From positions 56,505 through 120,504 of the forward strand of contig NZ_JADEYH010000019.1 in NCBI RefSeq assembly GCF_017114865.1: DNA of 64,000 bases, in the 5' to 3' direction. This document shows positions 51,517-60,347 of the stretch, piece after piece. The notes beneath the pieces were generated by a model. The model was not told the origin of the DNA and searched no databases. It saw nothing but the letters and a program-made list of their open reading frames with translations. Position numbers and translations under genes: made by a program. How positions within the stretch are numbered: position 1 is the first letter of the stretch; each line of letters starts with the position of its first letter. The DNA comes from Streptomyces verrucosisporus. GTDB taxonomy: Bacteria > Actinomycetota > Actinomycetes > Streptomycetales > Streptomycetaceae.

Positions 51517-52080
51517 GTGAGCAGCAGCAATCCGCCGTTTCCCGACCGGATCGAGCTCACCGGGGAGGGGCTCGTCCTGCGCGACTGGACTGAGGCGGAC
51601 GTGGCCGCGATGCCGGATCTGTTCGACCACCCCGACATCGCGTACTGGACGCCGATCGTCTCGCCCTTCGACGAGGCGGCCGCCCGCGCGCGGCTCGACC
51701 GGGCCCGGCGGCTGCGGGCGGACGGCACGGCCATCCTGCTCGCGATCACCACCGACGGCCGCGCGCCGCTCGGCGAGGCGATGCTGCGGCGTGCCCCCGA
51801 GGGTACGGAGCTCGGCTACGCGACGGAGCTCGGCTACGCGGTCGGCCCGGCGCACCGGGGACGGGGGCTGGCCGTACGGGCGGTGCGGGTGATGGCCGCG
51901 TACGCCTTCGAGCAGTTGGGCGCGGAGCAGGTGATCCTGGAGCTGGAGGCGGAGAACGCCGCCAGCGTCGCCGTGGCCGCCAGGGCGGGCTTCAGTCTGC
52001 TCGACGTGCCGCTGATCGAGGGGGAGGAGAAGGGACGGCCCTACGTCCTCCAGACCTGGGGCCTGCGGCCGGCGCCGTGA
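51517..52080 (+). CDS. GNAT-family N-acetyltransferase
   Basis: 187 residues. RimJ/RimL-like: LTGEGLVLRDWTEADVAAM at the start, acetyl-CoA loop GPAHRGRGLAVRAV, and ENAASVAVAARAGF near the end. GTG at 51517 behind a G-rich ribosome binding site; an in-frame ATG at 51463 is possible. Contains an exact 18-bp tandem duplication (51805-51822 and 51823-51840) that repeats six residues (TELGYA) just before the acetyl-CoA loop. Whether this disturbs the core strand is unclear. Confidence 0.87.
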   Translation: MSSSNPPFPDRIELTGEGLVLRDWTEADVAAMPDLFDHPDIAYWTPIVSPFDEAAARARLDRARRLRADGTAILLAITTDGRAPLGEAMLRRAPEGTELGYATELGYAVGPAHRGRGLAVRAVRVMAAYAFEQLGAEQVILELEAENAASVAVAARAGFSLLDVPLIEGEEKGRPYVLQTWGLRPAP

Positions 52081-52128
52081 GGCCACCTGGGCGGGGATGA
52101 ACGCGTCGGCCGCACGACGGGCCGGTGC

Positions 52129-52767
52129 TCAGGGGCGTGGAGCCTCGGTTACCGGGCCCACGTGGGCCGTGATCCGGGCGATGGTGCGGGCGTTGTCCTC
52201 GTGCAGGTGCCCGTGCATGCCGAACTCCCGCGCGGCCTCGACGTTCTCCGGGAGGTCGTCGACGAAGAGGCAGTCCTGCGGGCGCGCGCCCATGGCGGCG
52301 CACACCGCCTCGTAGGCGCGGGGGCCGGGCTTGAGGACGCCGATCCCGTGGGAGTGGACGATCCGCTCGACCAGTGCGCCGAAGCCGTACGCCGCCTCCT
52401 CCCGTTCGCGCGCTCCGGCGAAGCTGTTGCTGAGGATTCCGAGCCCGAGCCCCGGCCCGCAGCGCTTCCGCAGTCCGCGTACGCAGGCGATCAGCTCCTC
52501 GTTGGCCGTGCCCAGGTACTCGGCCCACAGGTCGGTCATGAAGGCGTCCACCGCCGCCTCGTCCAGGGCGATTTCGGCCGAGCCCCGGGCCCGCACCCCG
52601 GGCTCGTCGAGCTCTCCGGCCCTTCCGGCCCGCCAGACCTCCCCCAGGCGCCGGTTCACGGTGCCGGGCGACAGGCCGAGCCGTTGCTCCCAGGACCGCT
52701 GCCAGCCCGTCCTCGGGGTGATCTCCAGTACGCCGCCTATGTCGAGGATGACGCAGCGCGAATCCAT
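52129..52767 (-). CDS. HAD-superfamily hydrolase
   Basis: 212 residues. Motif I reads VILDIGGVLE, so the second Asp of DxD is Gly as in some YihX-like HADs. Later motifs are present: ILSNSFAG (motif II) , KPGPRAYE (motif III Lys) and FVDDLPENVEAA (motif IV). The loss of the second Asp suggests that hydrolysis, if any, is not a standard phosphatase reaction. ATG at 52767 with GGAGG upstream. Monocistronic. Confidence 0.85.
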   Translation of the reverse strand: MDSRCVILDIGGVLEITPRTGWQRSWEQRLGLSPGTVNRRLGEVWRAGRAGELDEPGVRARGSAEIALDEAAVDAFMTDLWAEYLGTANEELIACVRGLRKRCGPGLGLGILSNSFAGAREREEAAYGFGALVERIVHSHGIGVLKPGPRAYEAVCAAMGARPQDCLFVDDLPENVEAAREFGMHGHLHEDNARTIARITAHVGPVTEAPRP

Positions 52768-52993
52768 GGGGCCTCCCTCTCCGTTCCGGTGCGCCGCCCG
52801 CTTCGGAGGGCCGGGATTCCGGCCCGGAGCTCGGGTGCCGGGGGTCGGGATCCGGGATTCGAGCGCCTTCTCCAAGGAATGGGTGGGAGGTCTCCTCCCA
52901 CCCTCCCACCCTGCGGTTCTCCACTCTCAGCGACCGGGTCGCCACACACCGCGTCGGCGGTGTAGCGCCGACGTGCGCCCGTACGCCCCTCCG

Positions 52994-53911
52994 ATGGCCG
53001 CTCCCGGCTACGGAAAGCGCTCCGCGCCCGGACAACTCCCCCGTAAGCGCGGCGACTTCGAACATCTGCCGCCCCGTGAGGCCTCGGTGGCCGCCCATAT
53101 CGACCGACTGCCGGACGGCGCGGCGATCGACACCAAGACCCTCGCCCGCGAACTGCCCGCCTACGGGCAGCAGGCGGTGCGGTCCGCGCTGAACGCGCTG
53201 TCGCGGGCCGGGCATCTGCGGTGGGTGCGCGAGACCGTGGGCGAGGGCCGCACCCAGTGGGTGTACCGCACGTACTTCTCGCGGACGGCGCGGGACGACG
53301 CCTGGTGGGGGGCGTTCCTGCGGGAGGGCACGCCGCCCGGTGAGGCCCCGCCGGTTACAGAACGGGAGCCGGAGGCGGTCGAGGAGACCGGGGCCGTACG
53401 GCCGTCCCGGCGGGCGGAGGCTTACGAGGTGCTGGCCGCGCTCGGGCGGGCCGATCCGCGTATGACGCTCTCGGCCGCCGAGTGCGAAGCCCTGACCGGT
53501 CCGGCCGCCGCCTGGCTGGAGCGCGGGGCGAGCCCGGGGCAGCTCGTGCTGGCGCTGACGTCCGGGCTGCCGGAGACGGTGCACTGCCCGGGGGGCGCTG
53601 GCCCGGCGTCGGCTGGCCGACCGGCTGCCGCCCGCGTCCGCACCCGCACCCGTCCCCGCGCAGGGAACGGCGCCGCGCCGGATGATGGAGTGCACCGGGT
53701 GCGGGCGTCCCGGCCGTCCCGAGGCGCTGCCCGGCGGGCTGTGCCGAGGCTGCCGGGGGCTGCCGGAACCGGCGCCGGCCGGGCCGCCGGCCGCCGAGGT
53801 GCGCGCCCGGGTCGAGCGGCTGCGGGCGGGCCTGCGCGCCCCGGCCGCACGGGACAGGGGCGCGCGGGACCGGGACACACGGGACCGGGGCCCGGTCCGG
53901 TCTTCGGCTGA
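52994..53911 (+). pseudogene. Helix-turn-helix regulator with frameshift at a G-run
   Basis: ATG at 52994. The N-terminal part is a MarR-like winged helix (LPPREASVAAHIDRLPDGAAI, then SALNALSRAGHLRWVRETVG). At a run of six G (53590-53595) the frame is lost; with five G it would continue ALARRRLADRLPPAS into MMECTGCGRPGRPEALPGGLC, the Cys-rich tail usual in this streptomycete family. As written the frame ends at 53911. Either a true pseudogene or a homopolymer sequencing error. The end of the corrected frame is unclear. Confidence 0.65.
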
Positions 53912-53951
53912 GCGGCCGGACGACCGCCCAGCCGATCGACCGGTCGCCCGC

Positions 53952-54632
53952 TCAGCCGCCCAGGCTGAGCGGGATCTCCTCGGCGCGCAGCTCCGCGACG
54001 GCCGGGCCGTACATCCGGGACTTGATGGTGCCCAGGGTGGGGCTCGCCTTGGCGGTCAGGGAGGCGGCGATCTCGATCGCGGTGGACCGGACGGCGTCCT
54101 CCTCCACCGCGCGGTCGACGATCCCGGCGGCCAGCGCGTCCTGCCCGCCGTAGCGGCGGGCGGTGGTCATGGACTCGTGGGCCGTCTGCGGGGTCAGCCG
54201 GGCCTGTATGAGGGCGGACATGCCGGGGGTGAAGGGGATGTGGATGTCGGCCTCGGGCAGGCACCAGAAGCCCCGGTCGGCGCGCATCACGCGGAAGTCG
54301 TGGGCCAGGGAGAGCATCGCACCGGCGGCGAAGGTGTGGCCCTGGAGGGCGGCCACGGTGATCAGCGGCAGGGTCAGCACCCGGGCGAAGAGGTCCTGGA
54401 CGCTGGCGGCGTACTCGGCGGCCTTGCCGGTGTTGGCCAGCAGCCATTCGAGGTCGAGGCCGTTGGAGAAGAACTTGCCGGTCGCCGCGGTGACCAGGGC
54501 GCGCGGCCCCTCGGCCTTCTCCACCTCGTCGAGCAGGGCGCCTACGGAGGCGAGCCAGTCGGGGTGGAAGCGGTTCTCGCCGTCTCCGAGGTCGAGGACG
54601 AAGACGTCGCCTTGGCGGTCGAGCGCGGGCAT
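53952..54632 (-). CDS. Enoyl-CoA hydratase/isomerase family protein
   Basis: 226 residues, crotonase fold. Oxyanion-hole elements appear in KFFSNGLDLEWL and ALQGHTFAAGAML; ECI/PEC-type proteins of this length often act as delta3,delta2-enoyl-CoA isomerases. The acid residue is not clear, possibly in LPEADIHIPF. Monocistronic, leftward. General fatty-acid metabolism is the likely context. Confidence 0.88.
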   Translation of the reverse strand: MPALDRQGDVFVLDLGDGENRFHPDWLASVGALLDEVEKAEGPRALVTAATGKFFSNGLDLEWLLANTGKAAEYAASVQDLFARVLTLPLITVAALQGHTFAAGAMLSLAHDFRVMRADRGFWCLPEADIHIPFTPGMSALIQARLTPQTAHESMTTARRYGGQDALAAGIVDRAVEEDAVRSTAIEIAASLTAKASPTLGTIKSRMYGPAVAELRAEEIPLSLGG

Positions 54633-54901
54633 GGCTGCTCCTTCGGGCGGGAGTGGAACCGGCCGCGTCCTCTCGTGGTCTTCCCGAACGAGAACCTACT
54701 GACCGGTAACGGCGATGGCCGCATGCTACCCAGCCGCTCCCCCGGCCACATCCCCGGCACCGGATCGCCGGATCTCACTCATCGGACAAAAGGGTCTTAG
54801 CATATGCCCTGTGGGGTGTCGCAGGAGAGGAAACATGTGCTCTCCCCCGGCGGGCGTCCGGGCCGGGTAGCGTGCCCGGTCCACAGCGACGAGGAGGCTT
54901 G

Positions 54902-56260
54902 ATGGAGCAGGGCCAGGGGGCACAGTGGCACAGGCGGCGGTCCCGTGCCGACCCGCCCGCCGCCCCGCGGGCCGACCCCGGCCGGGAGGCCGAGGCCGCC
55001 GAGTTCACCGAGCAGATCCGGTCGCTGACCCGCGCCCAGCAGCGGCTGCAGAGCCTGCTCGACGCCGTGCTGGCCATCAGCAGCGAGCTGGAGCTGCCCG
55101 TGGTGCTGCGCCGTATCGTCACCACGGCGATGGAGCTGGTCGACGCCCGCTACGGCGCGCTCGGCGTACTGGACGACAGCGGCGAGAAACTGGAGCAGTT
55201 CATCCCCGTCGGGCTGAGCGACGAGGAGGAGGCCGCCCTCGCCGGTGTGGAGCTCCCCCGGGGCCACGGCCTGCTCGGACACCTGATCCACAACCCCGAA
55301 CCACTGCGGGTCGAGCACATCGGAGCCCACCCCAACTCCTCGGGCTTCCCGCCCGGGCACCCGCCGATGCGCACCCTGCTCGGCGTGGCGATCGGCGTGC
55401 GGGGCGAGATCTACGGCGACCTGTACCTGACCGACCGGCGCGACGGCCTACCCTTCGACGCCCAGGACGAGAACATCGTCGTCGCGCTGGCGGGGGCGGC
55501 GGGCGTGGCGATCGAGAACGCCCGCCTGTTCGAGCAGGTCCGCTCCGGCGCCGAGAACTTCCAGCGCCTGCTGCTGCCCCGGCTCCCCGACCTCCACCCG
55601 TTCAGCGGATCGGCCGTCTACCGGCCCGCGACGGCCCCCGGGCAGCTCGGCGGCGACTGGTACGACGTCATCCTGCTGCCCGACCAGTCCTGCGCGGCCG
55701 TCATCGGGGACGTCGTCGGGCACGACCTGAAGGCCGCGGCCTCCATGGCCCAGACCCGCAACATGCTCCGCGCGCTGCTGTACGACCGGCGCACCCCGCC
55801 GAGCCTGGTCCTCTCCCAGCTCGACCGCACCCTCCACGCGATCACCGAGAGCTCCGTCACCACCGCCTGCCTGGCCCGCATCGAGCCGGAGGGGGACGGC
55901 TGGTGCCTGCACTGGAGCAGCGCGGGCCATCTGCCTCCGCTGGTGATCACACCGGGCCGCGAGACGGTCTATCTGCACGCCGACCCCGGCGTGCCGCTCG
56001 GGGTGGACATCCGGCAGCCCCGCCCCGACCACACCCACCCGCTGCCGGACGGAAGCACGGTGGTCCTCTTCACGGACGGGCTGGTGGAGCACCCGAGCCG
56101 TCCCCTGGACGTGTGCATGGACGAGCTCGCCGAGGTGGCCGCCGCCCACGCCGGCGAGCCGCCGGACAAGCTGTGCCAGATCCTTGCCGACAACCACACC
56201 AGCGACGGCCACGACGACCTGGCCGTCCTCGTCCTGCGCACTCCCGGCCCGCAGGCCTGA
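54902..56260 (+). CDS. GAF-domain PP2C-type (SpoIIE) protein phosphatase
   Basis: 452 residues. A coiled-coil-prone start (about 28-55), a GAF domain (about 60-215, LELPVVLRRIVTTAMELVDARYGALGVL) and a SpoIIE phosphatase domain (about 235-450) with GQLGGDWYDV, VIGDVVGHDLKAA and DGHDDLAVLVL metal-binding motifs. Typical Streptomyces sensors that dephosphorylate anti-anti-sigma factors. The start at 54902 has GGAGG. Monocistronic. Confidence 0.92.
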   Translation: MEQGQGAQWHRRRSRADPPAAPRADPGREAEAAEFTEQIRSLTRAQQRLQSLLDAVLAISSELELPVVLRRIVTTAMELVDARYGALGVLDDSGEKLEQFIPVGLSDEEEAALAGVELPRGHGLLGHLIHNPEPLRVEHIGAHPNSSGFPPGHPPMRTLLGVAIGVRGEIYGDLYLTDRRDGLPFDAQDENIVVALAGAAGVAIENARLFEQVRSGAENFQRLLLPRLPDLHPFSGSAVYRPATAPGQLGGDWYDVILLPDQSCAAVIGDVVGHDLKAAASMAQTRNMLRALLYDRRTPPSLVLSQLDRTLHAITESSVTTACLARIEPEGDGWCLHWSSAGHLPPLVITPGRETVYLHADPGVPLGVDIRQPRPDHTHPLPDGSTVVLFTDGLVEHPSRPLDVCMDELAEVAAAHAGEPPDKLCQILADNHTSDGHDDLAVLVLRTPGPQA

Positions 56261-56359
56261 TCCCCGCCGCTGCCTTCGCACCGGATAGGTTGACCCTGCT
56301 GATCATGCGCCCGGCCGCGGCGGACGCGGGGACGGGTGCGTCCGGATGGGGGGGAGACC

Positions 56360-56698
56360 GTGATCGAGACCGCCGTGAGCGTGTTCCAGCTGCTGTTCGG
56401 CCTGCTGTTCCTGGGGGTGGGATGGGACGGCCTGCGCAGACCGGGCGAAGCCTCCCCGTCGGCACGGGGCCGTCCGGAATGGGTGGTGCGGTGCCGTGCC
56501 GGAGGCTTCGCACTGATGGGGCTGGGCCTGGCCGTGGAAGCCGGGCTGGAGCTGCTGGGGCGTCCGGAGGTTCCGGCGGTGGATGCCGTGCGCGCGGCCG
56601 GCGCGGTCCTCGTGATCTGTTCCCTCGCGGCGTCGGGCGTGCTGTGGATGCGGGAGCGCGCCGGCGGCCGGCCGCGATCGGAAGGCGGTTCGCCGTAG
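56360..56698 (+). CDS. Small membrane protein
   Basis: 112 residues with three hydrophobic segments (FQLLFGLLFLGVGW, GGFALMGLGLAVEAGLELL, AAGAVLVICSLAASGVLW). GTG start with GGGGGAG upstream. No family recognised. Confidence 0.7.
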   Translation: MIETAVSVFQLLFGLLFLGVGWDGLRRPGEASPSARGRPEWVVRCRAGGFALMGLGLAVEAGLELLGRPEVPAVDAVRAAGAVLVICSLAASGVLWMRERAGGRPRSEGGSP

Positions 56699-56702
56699 AG
56701 GA

Positions 56703-56743
56703 CGGCGGGCGGCCCAGACCCATGAGGGCCGGACCGCCCGCCG
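56703..56743. terminator. Hairpin between membrane-protein and LPMO genes
   Basis: A 10-bp GC-rich inverted repeat (56703-56712 with 56734-56743) between convergent stops. Confidence 0.5.
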
Positions 56744-56766
56744 CCCGTGCGGCGAAGGGCTTCGGA

Positions 56767-57435
56767 TCAGCCGAAGTCCACGTCGCCGCAGATGTAGTAG
56801 ACCTGGTCGGCGTGCGAGGCCTTCCAGATCGTGTAGACGATGTGGTGCCCGCTGCGGCCGGGGGCGCTGACGTCCACCCTGATGTCCGAGGCGGGGGCGT
56901 ACCTGCCGGTCGTCTCGATCAGCTCCAGGTCACCCCAGCCCAGCCGCTCGGTGGTGGGGTCGAAGCCCTGGCGGGTGACGTAGATCTGCAGGTAGTCGGC
57001 GCCGTGCCGGGCCTGGTCGCGCAGGTGCACGGTGAAGTCGCGGCCGACGCTCGCCTTCTTCCACTGGCCGGGGACGTCCATCGCGCGGTAGCGGCCGTCG
57101 CTGGTGTGCCCGGCGCTGCACAGCTGGCCGTCGGGGACGAACGCCCGGTGGTTGCCGCCGACGTTGTCGCGGTAGAGGCCGTTCCAGTTCCACATGGCGT
57201 TGGTGTCGGTCTGCCACGCCTGCCAGCACATCGGGTCTTCCTGCTGCATGGCCGGGTTCTGGAAGTCGCTGCCCCAGCGCAGCCAGCAGCCGTAGTTGCG
57301 GGAGGCGGGGTCGATGACCGAGCCGTGGGCGGAGGCCGTTCCGGCCCACGGGAGCATTCCGAGCAGCACGGCGGCCAGCACGGCGAGGAGGCGGGCCGTC
57401 CAGCGGCCACCCAAGACGCGCTCATGACAATTCAT
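56767..57435 (-). CDS. AA10 lytic polysaccharide monooxygenase
   Basis: 222 residues. Signal peptide (LLAVLAAVLLGMLPWAGTASA) followed by the mature N-terminal His (HGSVIDPASRNYGC) that forms the copper histidine brace; second His probably in GNHRAFV or RSGHHIVYTIW. No carbohydrate-binding module. LPMOs oxidatively cleave cellulose or chitin. The CebR box 48 bp upstream of the start predicts induction by cellulose breakdown products and so a cellulose-directed role. Confidence 0.93.
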   Translation of the reverse strand: MNCHERVLGGRWTARLLAVLAAVLLGMLPWAGTASAHGSVIDPASRNYGCWLRWGSDFQNPAMQQEDPMCWQAWQTDTNAMWNWNGLYRDNVGGNHRAFVPDGQLCSAGHTSDGRYRAMDVPGQWKKASVGRDFTVHLRDQARHGADYLQIYVTRQGFDPTTERLGWGDLELIETTGRYAPASDIRVDVSAPGRSGHHIVYTIWKASHADQVYYICGDVDFG

Positions 57436-57482
57436 CACGGACACTTCGCTTTCACACTGTGAGGGGATGTGGGGGCACGGCA

Positions 57483-57496
57483 TGGGAGCGCTCCCA
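57483..57496. promoter_or_regulatory. CebR operator (TGGGAGCGCTCCCA)
   Basis: Exact match to the palindromic CebR box of Streptomyces, which mediates cellobiose-responsive repression of cellulolytic genes. Lies 48 bp upstream of the LPMO start codon. Confidence 0.85.
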
Positions 57497-57600
57497 TGCC
57501 GTCATTCGTGCGTTCCCCCACGGCAACCGGACCGAAACACATTCGACAGTAATTCGACAGAAATCCACTTCCGGACCGCCGGACGCGGCCACTCGCGCCG

Positions 57601-57634
57601 TGGCATCGTCGGCGCCGTGGCATCGTCGGCGCCG
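57601..57634 (+). repeat. 17-bp tandem duplication at the methyltransferase start
   Basis: Two exact copies of a 17-bp unit (57601-57617 and 57618-57634) run into the GTG start codon, leaving the gene without a normal ribosome binding site. Confidence 0.85.
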
Positions 57635-58278
57635 TGCCCTTCGACCACAACGACCACTACCACCGGCTGCTGCTGCGGCAGGTGCCGCCCGGCTGCCGTA
57701 CCGCCCTCGACGTCGGCTGCGGGACCGGACGCTTCGCACGGCTGCTCGCGGAGCGGGGGGTCGAGGCGGACGGGATCGACGCGTCGGCCGAGATGACCGG
57801 GGCCGCCCGGGCGGCATCGGCCGGCCTGCCGCCGCAGCACCGGCCGGACTTCCGCCACATGGACGCCACCCGCGCCGAACTGCCGCCCGAACACTACGAC
57901 TTCGTCTCCTGTCTGGCCGCCCTCCATCACATGCCGTTCGGCACCGTCGCCGCGCTGCGGGACGCGCTGGCGCCAGGCGGCGTCCTGGCCGTGCTGGGCT
58001 GCTACCGGGAGGCTTCCCCGGCCGACCGGGCCTGGAGCCTGGCCGCCGTACCCGTCAACGCGGCCGCCCGGATCGCGGTCGCCGTACGGGAGGCGGCCCT
58101 CCCGCGCGGCGGCCGCGACACCGGCCCCCCGTCCGCCGGAGCACCGGTGAGGCGGCCGGAGGCGACGCTGGAGGAGATACGGCGGGAGGCGGCCGTACTG
58201 CTGCCCGGCTCGACCCTGCGCAGGCTGCTGTTCTGGCGGTACCTGCTGGTCTTCCGCAAGCCCGGCGCTGACGGCTGA
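57634..58278 (+). CDS. Class I SAM-dependent methyltransferase
   Basis: 214 residues. SAM motif I LDVGCGTGRFARLLAERGV (about 25-43), acidic residue in GIDASAEM, FVSCLAALHHM (motif IV region), and LRDALAPGGVLAVLGCYRE. Acceptor unknown. A GTG start at 57634 directly abuts a tandem repeat. Confidence 0.88.
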   Translation: MPFDHNDHYHRLLLRQVPPGCRTALDVGCGTGRFARLLAERGVEADGIDASAEMTGAARAASAGLPPQHRPDFRHMDATRAELPPEHYDFVSCLAALHHMPFGTVAALRDALAPGGVLAVLGCYREASPADRAWSLAAVPVNAAARIAVAVREAALPRGGRDTGPPSAGAPVRRPEATLEEIRREAAVLLPGSTLRRLLFWRYLLVFRKPGADG

Positions 58279-58284
58279 CCCGCC

Positions 58285-58545
58285 CGGCCGGCGCCCCGGC
58301 CCGCGCGGGCGCACCCGCCCCGGGGCGACCGTCGTGATCGCGTACCTGGCCACCCCGGCCGTCACGAACGGGTCCCGTGCGGCGATCTCCTCCACCGCGG
58401 CCCGGTCGACGCCGCGCGCCGGTATCGCGCCCCCGTGCCCGGCGGGCACCGTCCGACCGGACAGCAGGAGGACGCCCTCCCGGTGGTGGCGCTCCGGGAA
58501 GTCCACATGGGCGGCGACATGCTGCTCCGCCCGCTTGGGCGCGCC
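58285..58545 (-). pseudogene. YCII-family protein remnant
   Basis: On the minus strand the frame reads EQHVAAHVDFPERHHREGVLLLSG-type and VDRAAVEEIAARDPFVTAGVA sequence, clearly YCII-like, ending VAPGRVRP. The family's N-terminal strand is absent and no stop follows where expected (frame runs on antisense to the methyltransferase). The ends given are approximate. Probably a decayed gene. Confidence 0.5.
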
Positions 58546-58650
58546 CGTGTCGTGTACCCCGGCACCGGCGGATGCGGCATCCGTTCCCCCACCCGCGCGG
58601 ACCGACGTGTCCGGCCGGCCGCCCCTGCGGCGGCCGGCCGGTCCGCCGTC

Positions 58651-60228
58651 CTAAGAGTCGCCGGAAGCGCCCCCTTGCCTCCCCCCGTACAGCCGGTCGA
58701 GGCCGACGAGCAGCACCTCACCGTCCGCCTCCGCCGCGCGCAGGGCGGGGGTGAAGCCCGCGCCGGAGTAGCAGGCGGGGCGGGTGCGCGCGGTGTCCTC
58801 ACCGTGGGCTGCGAGATGGGCGATCAGCCGGCGCAGCCGCTCCAGGTGGGTCACGTCCAGCACCTCGTCCCAGCGGGCCAGCCCGACCGACAGCAGCGCG
58901 CCGGGGCGCTCCCCGGCCGGCCCCCGCACCACCACCTCGGCGGCGGGCACGGCGTCCGGCGGCGGGTGGGCCGGGGATCCGTGCAGCGCCGTGGCGGGCG
59001 CCTCGCCGAAGACCCCGGGGCCGGCGTACCGCACCGCCCAGTCCCGGCACACCTGGGCGAAGTGCGGCGCCGCCACCCGTGTCCCGAATGCGGGGCGCAC
59101 CCGGCGCCACAGCGCGGCGGGGTCCTCCCGCTCCGCCGACGGGCGCCGCGGCCGGACGACCGCGTACTCGAAGGCGAGCAGCGGCTCGGCGATCCGCAGC
59201 CGGGTGACGTTCGGGCGCAGTGCGTCCGGGTCGGCGCCCAGCAGACCGCTCTCGTGCAGCATCTCCAGGCAGTGGGAGACGTCGGGCAACTGGACGTCCA
59301 GGTACTCGGCGATCTCACCGGGCGTGGAGTGTCCCGAGGCGACGGCCGCGAGCGCGGACTGGCACCGGGCACGGTCGAGGTGGTCGGTCTCCTCCAGCAG
59401 CAGCAGCCGCGCCTCGCGGTACAGGGGCGTGCCCGGGTCCAGGGCCGTCCGGCACACCCAGTCGTCGAACCCGTCCGGCCCGCCGGGGGTATCGCCGCGG
59501 ACGTGGTCGTACCGGTAGGCGGGGGTTCCACCCACCACGGCGTGCACCAGGAACGCCAGGCGGGGGTCGTCCAGGCCCCACATGCGCGCGGCCTGCCGGA
59601 AGTCCGGCGGGCGCACCTCCATCTCCAGGTCCGCCAGCCCGTGCAGTGGTGAGGGGCCGCTGAACAGCCTGCGCATCACCGGCAGGTCGCTGCCGCACAG
59701 CAGCAGCCGGGGCCGGGCCCCGCCGTCCTCCCCACCCGCCCCGGCCGCCGCGCTCCGGCGGCGCAGGGCGGAGCAGATCACGGACGGCAGCGACGGGCTC
59801 TGCCGCACCAGGCGGGGGAACTCGTCGACCACGACCGGCAGCGGCCGGCCCTCCCCCAGGCCCAGCAGGGCGTCCACGGCCGCCTCCCAGTCGCGCGGGC
59901 GGTCTCGCACGGGCGCGCCCGCGAACTCGGCGAACTCGGCGATCCGCTCGCCCAGCATGCGCAGGGACTCCGACCGCACCGCCTCCTGCGCGCCGAACCA
60001 GAAGCCGCCGGCGGCCTCGGTGAGCGCCCGCAGCAGATGCGTCTTGCCCTGCCGCAGGCGTCCCGAGACGACACCGAGGCCGGGGCCTGGGCGGGGGTCG
60101 GAGGCGAAGGCGGTGAGCGCCTCCCACTCGGCGTCGCGGCCGAGGACCGTATCCGGCTTGGCGTACCGGAGGGCGTCGGTGCGGGACACGGGCCGCTCCC
60201 ATCGGTCGATGGCGCTCCTCCCTCCCAT
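58651..60228 (-). CDS. AAA-type ATPase (archaeal-type, DUF234-like C-terminus)
   Basis: 525 residues. Walker A in SGRLRQGKTHLLRAL (about 55-69), Walker B VVVDEFPRL. The region after the ATPase core (VVGGTPAYRYDHV, then a winged helix and DUF234-like nuclease-fold end) matches the stand-alone ATPases common in archaea and some actinobacteria. ATG at 60228 with GGAGG close by. It is divergent from the archease gene. Possibly linked to stress or RNA repair, but no specific role is known. Confidence 0.87.
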   Translation of the reverse strand: MGGRSAIDRWERPVSRTDALRYAKPDTVLGRDAEWEALTAFASDPRPGPGLGVVSGRLRQGKTHLLRALTEAAGGFWFGAQEAVRSESLRMLGERIAEFAEFAGAPVRDRPRDWEAAVDALLGLGEGRPLPVVVDEFPRLVRQSPSLPSVICSALRRRSAAAGAGGEDGGARPRLLLCGSDLPVMRRLFSGPSPLHGLADLEMEVRPPDFRQAARMWGLDDPRLAFLVHAVVGGTPAYRYDHVRGDTPGGPDGFDDWVCRTALDPGTPLYREARLLLLEETDHLDRARCQSALAAVASGHSTPGEIAEYLDVQLPDVSHCLEMLHESGLLGADPDALRPNVTRLRIAEPLLAFEYAVVRPRRPSAEREDPAALWRRVRPAFGTRVAAPHFAQVCRDWAVRYAGPGVFGEAPATALHGSPAHPPPDAVPAAEVVVRGPAGERPGALLSVGLARWDEVLDVTHLERLRRLIAHLAAHGEDTARTRPACYSGAGFTPALRAAEADGEVLLVGLDRLYGGRQGGASGDS

Positions 60229-60347
60229 TACACCTCCGGCCGCCGGCCGCCGCGACGCGCGTACGTCCGCCCGCGGGGCGAGGATGGGGACGACGGGGCC
60301 GGACTGGCACCGGGAAGCCGGGGCAGGGAGCCGAGGAGGGCGGATCC

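Noticed and set aside
57541..57563. ATTCGACAG repeated at 11 bp, resembling a SARP site
   Set aside because: It lies 22 kb outside the cluster before an unrelated methyltransferase, has no suitable -10 at 8 bp, and differs from the TCNAG form.
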